This document shows positions 39,931 to 52,593 of a stretch of 64,000 bases of DNA, piece by piece. How positions within the stretch are numbered: position 1 is the stretch's first letter; every line of letters begins with the position of its first letter. Origin of the DNA: Lanius collurio (taxonomy: Eukaryota > Chordata > Aves > Passeriformes > Laniidae); NCBI GenBank assembly GCA_020086605.1, contig JACBWW010000048.1, forward strand, positions 3,136,326 to 3,200,325, given 5' to 3'. The notes under the pieces were generated by a model. That model was given only the letters and a program-made list of their open reading frames with translations. It ran no database searches and was not told the DNA's origin. Made by a program: the position numbers and the translations under genes.

Positions 39931-39950
39931 CCTTATAGGTCCTTATAGGT
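39931..39950. repeat. Perfect 10-bp tandem duplication
   Basis: CCTTATAGGT occurs twice in direct succession. It is a minor slippage event. Confidence 0.8.
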
Positions 39951-40372
39951 ATGTAATCACTTACTAGCCTTTATAAAAGATACAGCTTTCAGTGGAGATC
40001 TCAATATTTAATTAGAGGTAGAGGATGAACATAAGGGGTTTTGCTACTGAAGTTACCGAGACATTCTCTGCTATTAGCTGAACCATTTTTCTTCCAGATC
40101 TTCTCCTTTCTGTTCATTTTTTTCTTATCTTTTGGGCGAGATGTGCATGGATGTGAGAAGAGCTTAAGTGTGATATTGACCTGGTAGTAGGCTCCAAGGT
40201 CTAGAACCAAAGAGAAAAAAGACCTAAGTTAAAGTAAGCTAAGGGAGACCAGACAAATGAACAAGGGAGACTAGAAGAAAATGGCAAGAAGGTTGAGATG
40301 AAGGATATCCCTGAATGGCTGATATTGGTGTGTGCAGGGGACACTTTTCCTTTGTGGTGTTACTGCCTGCAC

Positions 40373-40500
40373 TGGCTTTGGCTGGGATACAGTTAATCCT
40401 GCTATACAATGTGAAGGCAGGGGAGCAGGGAAAGAAACTGGGAAAGGCTGTTAGACCTCACAGTTCCCCTGGGTTCTATATTGACACCAGAGACATCCAG
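40373..40500 (+). mobile_element. Possible LTR-retrotransposon scrap
   Basis: TTTGGCTGGGATACAGTTAA near 40376 resembles a phrase common in a bird endogenous-retrovirus LTR (TTGGCTGGGATAGAGTTAATT). It is followed after an apparent deletion by a GGGGAGCAGGG...AACTGGG segment, which could be the later part of the same LTR. The match is short and the middle is missing. It could equally be chance. No coding capacity. Confidence 0.35.
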
Positions 40501-42774
40501 GGGTGACTGTGAGCCAGTTCCTTTTTAAAAGTCGGAAATGTCAATACTGTGAAGGCAATGCCCCACAGTGATCTGGTTCCTGATTGAAGAGTGAGAGAGC
40601 TGCACTCAGAATTTCCTCCTCTCAGGGCATTGCATTGACCCATGAAATCTGATTAGGAGGACTTACCTCCAGGTGGCCTTGACCGTAGAAACTGAATGTA
40701 GTTTCTGGTAATACTCAAGACACTTGAAAGTCCAAAAAATGGGAACATATGCCTGTCTGCCTATCTCATAGTACTAACCTAATAAGAAGGATCTTAGGAT
40801 TCATATTTAGAAGAATAAAGCATTTCCTTTCTGGACAGTCTGTTTTGCAAGGTATATTGCTGTACAATTTAAAGAAGAGATACATTTATTTTTAATGTGT
40901 TTAATAATTGTAATTTGTTTCACCAAGTGCAAGCTTTGTCCAAGTTACCAAGCTCTTCCTGAGCAAAGTCCCAAAAGGAATTTGATATTCTGGAATTAGT
41001 GGGACTGGTTCAGTTCTGACATGGGCAGTTAAGTACACCACTGGTATCAGTGGTGTTGCTCACACCATCTCAAGGTTGAAGACAGGCCAACAAAAGCATG
41101 AATATTACCAGGTAAGATCTCATTTTTTGCAAAGCACCTGAGGGTGTAGATAATTTGGCAAGAAGAGGAACAAAAGAATTAAAGAGGAGGTTATCACTAC
41201 AGAAAATTGAACCTCAGTCAGATTCAATCAACCAAGCAATAGGTTTCCTCACCTCTTTTGATATAGATTGGCTAGCCCAATGCATGGGCCTCTTGAGGCT
41301 TCACCATTTAAATTAGTAACTTAGTCTAGCAGGTAATGTACATGCAATGACCAAGGTTTTCAGAAGAGAATTCGGATTTTCAGTGCCATCACTCCAGACA
41401 AGCTCTGTCTGATTTCCAGCTTGTTCCTTGACATTGTTAGTCCCACTAAGGTGCCTCTTTGCTGAAAAGTTGACTCAACAGGTTTGACAGGTTCTTCGCT
41501 TCTATGGTGGTAGAATGCCACAGCTGTATATGGTCTGGGAGACAGGAGCAATAGGAGATATTTGTAGATAAGTGGATAATTGTTTGTATACTCTTTCACA
41601 CAGGGAAAACATATGTTTCTGATCTCAGGACATTATCCTGTATTCGTACAGAGTCCCAACCTCTCTGTTTTCCCCAGACCAATCTGTCTAAATGTAACTA
41701 TCACTGTAAAGACACTTAATTAGGCGTTCTTAAGTGTTTTTGTAAGCTAAGCCAAGTTTCCTTAAATTGCAATGCTAGACCAACATGCTTGTTGCCATGC
41801 CTTATGCATATATATACACTTGACAGTTTTGCCCTACATCTTTCTTTAGCAAGACCCGTCATAGTTCATCAGTTTACACTGGTGGTTATTATTCTTTTCT
41901 GTAACATTGGATTTCTTTCCTTTCACCACCTTAAATTATACATATCTCCATCCGTGGTAGGTATTCATACAGAACAAATTATTTATCCAAATACACATCA
42001 CATGTATGACAATATATTTGCATTGATATTCATATACCTCAAAGAAAATTCTTGGTATTTATGTTTACATTCAGAATATTGAAATATACATTTTAATGTC
42101 TCAACATTCCCTTTTTTCATAGTGTGATTTCCCTCAACAATAAAATAAAAGATTCCACAGCAAACACCTGCAGGCAGGGACTAACAAGCACCAGCACTAA
42201 AGGGCTTTCCAGAGCCACCTCCTGTTACTATGAACCATTCGTGGGATCAGAGGCTGAGTGCTAGTGACACTTACCTTTGGTCTCCATTGGTTATCCACTC
42301 CACATGGTGAGGGAGAGCCCAGAAGTTCTAGGTTGAAGCTCAGGGGACATGTAACAACTGAGGTCCTGGGTCAGGACCTAAATCTTCCCAGAGTCAGCAA
42401 ATTTTGTATGTTATCTATCCGGATGACTCAGCTTGCTACTTCCTTTGCAAAGGTAATTTGCGCATGATACTGTTGATTCCTTGCTTGGGACTTGCTGGAA
42501 AAGAAAGGAAAAGAAAGAAAATCTTGAAAAAGAGCATCATAATGAGACTTGTACCTTTTGAACCTCACTTTCTGTTAAGTCTCTCATGGAAAGCTCATAT
42601 ACATTTCTGCACTAGGCACACAACACACTGCACTGTGTTCAAAGCTGTTGCCAGGTTTTCTGTTTAAGTGTTTTAATCAAAGAGCATTGAGTTGGCACTG
42701 GAATCAAAGGGATGAATGTTTTTTTCACATGAAAATAAAGGAATAGCTTTAACTGAGGAGAAAAGTTGCAGAAT

Positions 42775-42837
42775 ATATGTGTTTGTGTGTGTTTGTATAT
42801 GTGTGTGTTTGTATATGTGTGTGTATGTGTGTGTGTA
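42775..42837. repeat. TG-rich compound microsatellite
   Basis: TGTG runs are interrupted by TTTG and TATA units, for example TTTGTATATGTGTGTG repeated about twice. It spans about 60 bp. The complementary strand yields a Thr/His-rich chance frame. Confidence 0.9.
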
Positions 42838-44305
42838 GGGGGTAGCAGAGGGTATGACATAGCATATGAAGTCAATAGTGTAGTTGTTATTATTTATACA
42901 TGAGTAAAGATTACAAATGCAGGCAATAGCTCAGATCTCTCACCCCCTGGATCTGTGAAACCTGTCACTCAGTCTCCTGCGGTGTGTCTTCCTGTCTCCG
43001 AGCCATTGGACCACCTGCTGCCATGACTCTCATCTATTGCATCGCCCGAAGGCCTCGATGATAACAGCATTGATTCCAATGTACATCTAATTACTTCTCA
43101 TAATCTATTCATTTCACAATAGTGTAGTGAAACATCTGTCACATCATAAACTCTTTAGTATCCTTATCAAACCACCAAAACATACTCTGCTGCCAATTGG
43201 CAGCTACCTTGCTTTCTCTTCTTATTAATATGATGCAAACATATCTATGTTTTTTGGTTGCTTTAGATGAATTTCCCTGATGACCAGTGAAAAAGAATTG
43301 AGCAAACTGCAATTGTAACATCTACTCACAACTTAGTGAGGTACTATTATTGATGTCGTACAAATATCAGCAAAAATGGCTTTGTTTCTTCCAGAGATAA
43401 AGGCTCTAAATAGGGTCTTTAACATTTATAGCACGGTAATAGATGGCTCCCTTCCTTGGCTCAGTGTGACTGATTCATTTACTAAAATAAGCATCTCAGG
43501 GATTATTACATTTGAGCAGTATATTGCATGGAAAAGCCTTTTACCTTTATAGTTTTTACTTTACCTATGGGTAAATAATGCCCACTCTTCCTCTTTCTTC
43601 ATGTAAGAAATCAAGAGCAAGGAGACCCATTAGCACATATTTTTATTATCAAACTATAGACACTCTATCTATCCCAATAGGATCGTGAATATACAGTCGC
43701 ATCTAATAAAGAGGGCTCATTAGTCCACTGGAAGGAACCTCTGATATCCAGGCGATATCACAGAAAATAAACTCTGAATAGTGAGGTGTTGGTTTACCAT
43801 TACATACTGAATTATGATGAACAACAAATCCCAGGTGAAGGGAGTGATACATTAGCTGCTTATTCCCTTTCATGGTCAGTGTTAGCACAAACTGGTGTAT
43901 GTTCTTGTTGTTTTAAATCTGCAGTGGAAATGAAATTAGTTTTGATTTGATAGCTGTCAAAAGAGGAGTCCTCTGTGAATCTGCAGAAGGGATATAGCAC
44001 AAGAAGCTGCTCTGGAACTTCCTTATGACATATTTCAGACCAGCTTTTGAAGGACCTACTTTTCCATGGTCTTTCAGTAGCTGGTGAGGAAGCTAATTTG
44101 GATTCTCTGACAAGGCTTACCAGTCACTGTAGTTTCTTTTATTATCTGAACATCTGGCAGTAAGGAACTGGACTGCCACCACCAATTCAGGCCACATTTT
44201 GTTAGTTCCTGACCTTGCTGAGATTCACAAGGGTGACCTAAAAATAAAGGAGTCCATATCTCATTAGGAACCCCAAGGACAGCCAGTTCTCTTTTATCCA
44301 TTTGT

Positions 44306-44336
44306 CAATATATAATGCAATCCAATATATAATGCA
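44306..44336. repeat. Two-copy direct repeat, period 17 bp
   Basis: CAATATATAATGCA occurs at 44306-44319 and again at 44323-44336 without mismatch. It is a small local duplication. Confidence 0.8.
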
Positions 44337-45787
44337 GCCTGAATATTTATCTGGCTCTATTTTCACCACTTGTGCATTTTCTGGTTTGGAATACATATAA
44401 CTTGTGCACACTTATTTAAAGTTCATGTTTTTACACCCAAAGTCACTATTCTGGAACAATAGGAAGCATACAGAGATTTTAGTGCTCTTGACATAACTTG
44501 TAATAAGCATATGTCCAATGCATAAATCACTTAAAAGTAAATGTTTGACCTATCGAGTCCTTGATGCTGCCTTGCAGGAGGAATTTTGCATTAGAGATCA
44601 TCCCTCTTCGTTAGGAGTAAAGAAAGAAGCATCTAAAGAGATAGCTTTCAGAAAAGCTCAGCATCCATAGAACAAGTCAATGCCAGATCAGAACTGATCT
44701 CCTGATACTTCGTTCCAAGTACCAAAACTACTTTTATCTATTGAAGAATCCAACTTACATCTTTTTCTACCTCACTCACAAGGAGCTACAGTCCATAGTT
44801 TGTAGTGAAATGGAGAAGCCTTACCTGGCCAGAGGAGAGGGTGGTGTATTTACTCAGTGGTGTAGAGTACAGCCACTGAGACTAATGACATCTTCGGATT
44901 AGGTTGCCCCAGGGCTCTGCTGCATGGGTGACATTTGCTGATCGTGCTTCTCCTGCTGTGGTTCCACCATGGGCCAAAATTGCCACATGGACTGAGCAGA
45001 GAACATGAGCCTGGGAAAAGACTGTTGCCGCTTTCTCAGTTATGCTATGTCTGTGTAAGGAAACTTCCTTGGCTTCTCTGGTACCTTTGGATTTATATGC
45101 CAGGTGGGCAATAAAATAAAATAAAAGAAGTTAATCTGAAAAGAAAACAAAGATACATGTTTTCCCATAAACAGAATATTCATGAACCCTTGCCAAGGCA
45201 ATACTTGTTAGACCAAGAAAATAAAAAATTAAGAAGAAAGTAAAATTGAACTATAGTTTTGAGATTTAAAAGAATAATTTGCAGAAGATAGAGGTAATTT
45301 ACTTTTAATTTTTGAGATTTTCTTCATAAACTATATAGCTAAGGTTGATTTTTTTTTTCTTTTGAAATGTAAATTGAATTCTCATGCTGCCACATGAAGA
45401 TAGGATATTAGGATTTTTTTGAGAGTTTCAAGAAAATAGCAGTCAAATCACTCTTAAAATACACAGTACTGATTTATTGCAAATATTTTTCCCATTATAT
45501 CATCTAAGTTAGGAATTGCAGTTACCAGTCAAAGAGTAGTGCCAGAGTAGGCATATGACCATTACCAGGAACTGGAAATTTGAAGCGGGAAGTTTGCAAA
45601 TAAATTATTTATCATTTTTTTTTTTAAAATGAAATATACAGGGAGCTAAGATTAGCATCTATGAGAGTATGAAAAGAAACTACAATGAGTGCTACCCTTG
45701 AGAACTGTCCCAAAACAAAGTGGATGAAAGATACCTTGGGTTGATACCTATATGGAAAGTGGAATTTGGGAAAAAACAAAAAAAAAA

Positions 45788-45904
45788 GAAAAAGAAAAAG
45801 AAAAAGAAAAAGAAAAAGAAAAAGAAAAGAAAAGAAAAGAAAAGAAAAGAAAAGAAAAGAAAAGAAAAGAAAAGAAAAGAAAAGAAAAGAAAAGAAAAGA
45901 AAAG
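45788..45904. repeat. Compound (AAAAAG)n then (AAAAG)n microsatellite
   Basis: About six AAAAAG units change to about sixteen nearly perfect AAAAG units near 45828. The purine strand is the plus strand. The tract generates Lys/Arg/Glu-rich frames on plus and Phe-rich frames on minus, which are artefacts. The purity of the pentamer block suggests recent expansion, and its length is likely polymorphic. Confidence 0.95.
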
Positions 45905-46699
45905 AAGAAAATACCCCCTATAACATGACAAAAGGAATATTTAATTTCCCAGTTTTAGATGGGAAAAAAACAATTCAAAAATTAATCTAGATTAAACTTC
46001 AAAATTTTCTTCAGTATAAACAAAGAGAGGTCTTTTGGGATGTACAATGGCACTGGAGATGATATAAATATTTGCTTGGTTATTTGAAATTGAAAGTCAA
46101 TTTTTAAGTAAAATGAAAAATTTCAAACCCAAAAGATCAAATATTTCTTTTCAAAGTACCAAAATAGCATTTTAAAACATTATCAAAATGTAATCCTTAT
46201 TTATCTTCTGAAACCATGAACTTGACCCAGATTTTTTATTACTTCAAGTTCTTCCCAATGGGAATTTTTCAACAAATTCCCTGTCCATCAAAAGTAAGTA
46301 GATAAATGAATGAATAGAAATGGTTCAGTGTTATTTCAATGTAAAACTTTGAATTAGGGAGACTTAGAAACCCCATAACAGAAAAGCAAGTTGTTAAATA
46401 TGTCTTACAGCAGAGTAGCACCATGAGTTAACTGGATAAGGTTCAAATTCCCACCAAGCTGCTTACTCACTACCTCTCCCAAACAGATCAAAGAGAGAAA
46501 ACAGGATTAGATAAATACAGTCAGAAGAGTTACCAATTATAACCACGGGCAAACCAGATTTGGCTTTGGGAAAATTAATTTCTAGACATTTAAAATAGAT
46601 CTGCTTAGTGAGAAATAAAGCCAAAAAATAATGCACCACCTCTCTTCCACTCCTCTTTTTCTCACACTCAGTTTTACTCCCTTGCTCCCAGCTCCTGCA

Positions 46700-47220
46700 T
46701 CCCCTCACTGAGTGGGAATGAGGGCTGAAATCAGTCCATAACAGCTCCTCTCTTCTGCTCCTTCCTCCATGTGCTTTTCCCTTTCTCCTGCTTGGGTCCT
46801 CTCTATGGGTTACACTCCTTCAAGGTCTGCACCAGCATGGCCCCCACAAGGGCTGCATTCCTTCAGGATAAACTTGATTCTCTTGTGAGCTCTTCCACAG
46901 ATCCCAGTTCCTTGAAGAAATATTCACCTGCTCCAGCACAGGGTTCTCCACTGCTCTAGGAGGGAAGTAGCTGTTCTGGTGTTGTGTCTTACACAGACTG
47001 CAGGGAAATATTTACTGTGATATCTGGAGCACTTTATCCTCCTCCTACTCCTTTGACTGAGAAGAAACCCAAGTGTTTGCACTGCTGTTTCTCCCTTATT
47101 TCCTTCTTTCTCTGCCTGTGTGGAGTTTTTTCCACCTTTTAAAAAGAGATTTTCCCTGAGGTGCCCCACTGTGGTTGAGGGGGTCAGCTGTGCCCTGTGG
47201 TAGGTTGCCCTTACCATCTA
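46700..47220 (+). mobile_element. Degraded endogenous-retrovirus LTR (probable solo or partial)
   Basis: The segment is pyrimidine-rich. In order it carries phrases reminiscent of a common bird ERV LTR: TCCTCCATGTGCTTTTCC, CTCTATGGGTTACACTCC, GACTGCAGGGAAATATTTAC, TCTGGAGCACTTTATCCTCC, then CACTGCTGTTTCTC, then CCACTGTGGTTGAGGGGGTC. The matching order over about 500 bp is better than chance. I see no target-site duplication, primer-binding site or retroviral coding region on either side, so it is at most an LTR-derived relic. Family assignment is from memory and no search was made. Strand follows the remembered consensus. Confidence 0.5.
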
Positions 47221-50200
47221 CACCCAGTACAAATCAGATGCAGCTTCTGAGTCCCAAATATTATGTATTTTAGGTTCTTTTCTTTTAGCTTGGAGCTCCA
47301 ATGAGTAGGACAATTTTTACATGGCCACAGACTTAATGCAATAAGGACACACACTACAATTAAAACCCTTAACATTTCCTATAGGTTTCATCATTTCTAA
47401 ATCAGTGATGATGGGCAGAAAAAGAGATCACTTCTGTAGTTTGTTTCAAATATTTTCAGCAGAGACTAAGTAAACAGAGACATTATATACTAATTTAAAG
47501 CAGAAGAGCTCTTTTGAAGCCACCTGAGCTATGCTGATCTACCACAGCCAAGGAATTCAGGAGAACACAGTGAACAAAAAATACCCAACTCTTCTTGAGC
47601 AATCTCAGGGATATGATACCATGACACCATCAACATTGCAGTTCATACATGTAGAGCTCTGGTAGATACAGAGAGAAGAGGAAAGGAGGCAGGCAGCTAA
47701 AGCAAGCATTTCATGGTTTTCTGTTATTTTGGGTGTGACTACTCAGAACCAACTCTAGAAAGCTGGTGTTGTTCATGTTCCTACATCTCATTCTTCAGAG
47801 ACTGCTACTTAGAGCTCATAATGAGCACAATTTGCACACCTCAGATGCAGAATTAATTTCTGAACCATTGCAATAGTGGGACCAGGGCATAGTATAAAGC
47901 ACTTTTTTTGCTACAGCCACGATGAGAGTGTGCAAGTTTTTCACATGTTGGTTGAGTAGCACTTCAAGGATCTACAAGGTAGAGACAGTTGAATAGGGAC
48001 AGCTAAACCCCACTGAGTCCCTGGCACACAATTGAATTAGGATACTGAAGGTATCAATATCATAGTATGGAGGACGGTGTCCACTGGAGAAGGACCAGGA
48101 GGAAACAGAAGGTGCTAAGTTTGACTAATCAAAAGGCTATCTTTCTAGAGCCATATTTATTTATAGAGTTTATCTACAAAGACTGGTGTTTAAAAAAACT
48201 AAAACATGCATGGAGTCTTCTTCTGTCTGTGTGAGACAACCTGAGACTTGTATTAAGAAGATTATGTGTAACCTGAAAAAACTTGAAGCTAACTTCTAAA
48301 AATTGTAACTAACAATGTCATTGGGCAGGATAATTAATTACTACTGCATATTCCTGGTTTGCAAAAAGTGCAATCAAACTTTATATTAATTCCAGATAAC
48401 TTTGAGTGCCCAGCTGGGTTGACCAGGGTAGACAGAAAATACATGAATAGCAACAAACCTTCCCAGAGACCAAATCACCTTATATCAAACCACCCTCTGA
48501 AGTGGAATGTGGATTTTATACCTTGACCTCTTTTCTGACAACTACAGAGGGTGCCAAAGGCCACTTAGATCAAACTTAGCAGTAAGGCTCATAAGTTTAT
48601 GTGGGAAGAATCTGGCCACTTGAGGATTTCATTCAAGCAGTCTGCTATGGATCCTCACATTCTTTTCTGTCAAGTTCTTTTGTCTGTTTTCTTTTATTTG
48701 TCATGTTTTGGACTCAGTCCTCCTTTTAGTTGAAGTGGTTATTAGCCTGAATCACACAAACTCAAATGCAGTAGCTCATGACTAGATTGCAATCGTGGTA
48801 GGACTTTAGTGTACATTTCCCTGGTGTTCAGGGCAATGGAATAAAACGTAGATAAGACCTTCACAGTCACAGAAACATTGATATTGCTAATGGTTTTTTT
48901 TATGCAGTTGAATGCAAGAAAGTAAGAATCAGTCATCTTCTGGCATGGCACCAAAAATATTGTCCATGCAGTTTGTTTTAAAATTTTAGAAAAAATATTT
49001 TTTCAAAACTTGTGGATTCATCAACTTCTGACACAGTAAAAAGGGTAACAGTTGATAAAATAGTCTAATTTCACTGTCTACATGTGTAGTCTTATATTGC
49101 TTCTTAGACAAGTTTTTATAGTCCCATCTAAAACAGAAGATGGCATGTTAATGTTACCTTTAGGTATTTAGCTTCAGGTGTGTTTGACCTATATAGTCAT
49201 AATTAGGTGCTATGAAGCATCTCCTGGAAGAACCTGCTTCATTCTATTATCCAAGCAGGAAACCCAGACTTCTATCTTAGAGCACTAAACAAGATCTGAT
49301 GTGATGTCCCTAAGTCCTTCTGCATAGGTTCATTTTGTCTGGCAAAAGAAGCCTGTCTACACTTTTTTCAAATCTTTAGGTTTTTCCATTCCATATAAAT
49401 CTGCAGAAGTAACAGTCCTGCATAACCCTATAGTATTCCAGCCAACATTTACTCTCATTGGGTATTAGAATTTTTAATAAATTGCACATACTGCACATTA
49501 TTGAAAAAATCTTAACATGTATAGGGACTTACTCAACTGCAGGTGAAGACTACAGTCTGAATACTCAAGCATATTTTATGCATACAAGCAAATAATCTCC
49601 AAAATTTAGCTAAGGCTCACCTATCCCTTGATATTCCTCCTGAATATTCACCGCTGCTCTCTCACAAGAGCCAGTGCTCAGCTCCTGCATAGGCTACACA
49701 CATACAGGTTTTGCATGTGTGTTTGAACTCACATGGTCTCTGTTCAGGCTTATACTCCAGGCTCAAGCCATTGGAACCAGCAGTCACATTGCCATTTTAG
49801 CATAGGTCTGTGGTCAAGCTAATAGCATGGGTCCTTTACAAAGTAATAGGAGGGTTGCCTTATTGGGGAATAAGCTTTGAAGAAAATCTAGGGAAAAACC
49901 AGTTTCATTCATCCCTTCCATTTCTATCTGCTTAGTTTCAATGGCAGCTGATATACTAAAATTAGATAAACAGATTAAAAATTTTTAAGGAAACATATTC
50001 AACACTTTTCTTTGGCTTGTGCTGAAGTTTCATTTCACTAGATACATACACTGCAGTCAGATTTTCCCTGGGAATATCTTATTTCACATGATTTCCACTA
50101 CAGGTGTTAAACTGTAGAGGCAATGAAAAGAGAGAAAACAAACCTTTCATAGGATAAAGTCACATAACCTGATATTCTTAGATATCTCAGCTGGATGTTT

Positions 50201-50370
50201 CTGATAGCCCTCTTTAATGCCTTCTCTCTTTGTTCTACTTTGACAAACAAAAAAATCTCCTTGGTGGTTCTTCATTTTTCTGCTGTGTGAGAATCTAAGG
50301 GAAGTAGTGCTGTGGAGCAAGAGTGGGTTCAGGGATACAGTCCTCTCTGCTGCAGCTCAGTGCAGAAGGC
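47221..50370. other. Non-coding unique sequence
   Basis: No gene, repeat array or recognisable transposon is seen. The sequence is AT-rich with stops in all frames. Confidence 0.65.
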
Positions 50371-51120
50371 ATCACAGAACCACAAAACTACAGAATCATT
50401 GAGGTCAGAAGGAACCTTTGGAGACAACCTGGTCGAACTCACCCCACCTTAAGGAAGGAAGGTTGCCCAGGAACCTGTTTTGTTTTTGACATCCTGAAAA
50501 ATGATGGCTCCACAACCTCAGTGGAAAATCTGACTGTCCCTTAAGGTTAAATGAAAATTTCTGTGTTTCATTTTGAGACCATTGCCTTGTATCTTGTCAT
50601 TAGGCACCACTGAAGAGTCTGGCTCCATCTTCTTTGCTTCCTTTCACCAGACTATCCTGAAACTATTTCCTTCCGCAGGCTGAAGAGCCCAGAACTCTCT
50701 CAGCCTCTCCTGGTATGGGAGTTGCTGTAGTCTCTTAGTCACTGCACAGCCCACTGCTGGAGTCACTCCCGTATGTCCATGGCTCCGTTGCACTGGGATG
50801 CCCAGAGCAAGACCCAGCACCCCAGATGTACTTCACCAGGGATGAGTGGAGAGGGCTCCTCCCAGCAGTGCTCTTCCTGAAGCAGCCTGGGAGACTGTTC
50901 CCATCTTTCCTACAAGCGGATTTTGCTGGTTCATGGTCAACTTTGTGTCCACCAGTACATCAGCCTTTGCAGTCTTTCTCTGCAAAACTGCTGCCCAGCT
51001 GGCCCGTCCCCAGATTATATTGTTGCATGGTCATGCTACTCTTCCTGAAACAGGCAGTGTCCAGTACCTGCTCACTCTCTGCTTGCTGAGATGCACTTTT
51101 TCAACTGCTCCCTAAACTTT
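50371..51120 (-). mobile_element. CR1 LINE copy, 3' end plus part of ORF2, reverse orientation
   Basis: The plus strand starts with the reverse complement of a CR1 3' tail (ACAGAACCACAAAACTACAG and AATCATTGAGGTCAGAAGGA). It continues through CAACCTGGTCGAACTC, then TTGAGACCATTGCCTTGTAT, GGCTGAAGAGCCCAGAACTC and CAGCCTCTCCTGGTATGGGA. Next comes GCACTGGGATGCCCAGAGCA followed by AGACCCAGCACCCCAGATGT, and finally GGTTCATGGTCAACTTTGTG and GTCCACCAGTACATCAGCCT. All of these occur in this order in avian CR1. The element is thus on the minus strand, about 750 bp, 5'-truncated as is usual for CR1. The reading frame is broken by stops and frameshifts. Moderate divergence implies an old insertion. The left end near 50371 is fairly firm; the right end near 51120 is fuzzy. 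Confidence 0.93.
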
Positions 51121-52507
51121 CAGACTTGCCTGTATTCATGGTCAACAAACCTGATGAGTGGCAGGGTGTCCACGAGGATATATTTTTGCAGTAAAGTTGC
51201 AAAAATTTCATTTTATTATGTACACCTGCAACTCTGAGCGCCACTTTACACAAAGTCCTTGTATTAGCGCATGCTTTAGAAACTATAATATCTTTGAACA
51301 GATTTTTAGACTGAAATGGTATGACCTGCTGTTTTAAAAGGTGTTTTAGAGTTCTGAGTAAAAGAGGAAAATATCCCCTGTTGTTTGAAAGCATCTTTCT
51401 CCTTTTCTGCAATAAACTGATTTCACTATACAATGCAAATTAGACTTGCAAAGGGTTAAGAAACTACCCAGTCTAATGAATCTATTAGGGTTGGGTTTTG
51501 TTCTCTGAAAGGTAACAAAGTTATAAATTCAACATATGTACATGTCTGCATTCTTCTGGCACAGCATTCATGTTTTGATAGGCATATTTTGTACTAATTC
51601 AAGGTCATACATGCTTCACAGTGTTGGAAACATGCAGCACTTCGCAGGTTTCTCTCCCCTACACTCCCTTCCCTCTTTGTAACACACACACACTCTGTAA
51701 TACCACAGAGGGGAATTACTGGCTTGGTTCTAGCAATTCCTTTCAGAGAATTGCACTGTCTTGTGTGCCACAGTGGAAAATACATCAAGATAATTCCCTC
51801 ATCACTGCCTACCCACCCACCCGCTCCCTGTAGTCTGAGATGAACTGTCTAGTCACATATTTTAATGCTGCTTCTGGTAAAATGTTTGATTGTTTTTTCC
51901 CCCCATCTCACAGAGAAAAGCTTTTCTGGAGCCTATATTTATTCTATTTTTTTTTTTGGTACATGCACAGCTGGGAAAGGTTCTTTGTATATTGTCATTA
52001 CTGTTACCATAAAAATTTCCAGAAGCAAAGAGTATTTAAAGTGGATTTGTGTGTGAGGGATTTTATAGGGGTCTTTTTTTTCAGAAGTTTTTTGCTATTT
52101 TCTCCTTAGCTCAGCATCATAATGATTTAAGAGAAATGTACCCATGTATAGGGTGTGTTCTGTGGGATGGAAACTAAGAAAAAATTAACCAACAAATGAA
52201 AATCTTTTGTTCCTAATGACAGAATGTAATGGAGACCTAATCTCCTACTGCATATTATCATCAGGCAAATTAGTTACACATATAATAAGGTTTTGCTGTA
52301 TAAATTATAAATGAAATAAACAATTCTGTCACCATGGTGTGCAATGAATACACCACATGTTATATGTAAATATATTAGTCATTTGCTTTTTGTTTATGTG
52401 TCACAGGAATCCATTTCCTTCATTGTGTAGTTCCTATTCCCTACGGGTTCTTACTAAAGTCATCTCAGCCCTTCCTGTACAAGCTTTTTAAAGCAGAATT
52501 ACTTTCC

Positions 52508-52593
52508 TTTTTTTTTTTTTTTTTCCGTTTTCCAGCCCAGTTTTAATAACGGCTGCTTTTGTGCCAGTTCCATTTTTTGTGCCAGTTCCATTT
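52508..52593. repeat. Poly-T tract and short tandem duplication
   Basis: T17 at 52508-52524 lies upstream of two copies of GTGCCAGTTCCATTT (52561-52575 and 52579-52593, period 18). It is simple local duplication. Confidence 0.8.

Larger units (their letters stand above)
36620..45787. other. Non-coding unique sequence with scattered relics
   Basis: No gene is recognised. The segment contains a conserved-looking stretch (37165-37560), a MITE relic (37905-37960), a CTT/T tract (38561-38590), a hairpin (39075-39100), a possible LTR scrap (40373-40500), a TG-rich microsatellite (42775-42837) and a short direct repeat (44306-44336). The rest is AT-rich unique sequence. Confidence 0.6.

Noticed and set aside
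45692..45990. Lys/Arg/Glu-rich and Phe-rich frames
   Set aside because: Direct translation of the AAAAG microsatellite, not a protein.
46420..46485. tRNA-like B-box phrase GGTTCAAATTCCCACC followed by GCTGCTTACTCACT, reminiscent of a MIR SINE
   Set aside because: No A-box at the right spacing and no further MIR match could be followed; cannot be supported.
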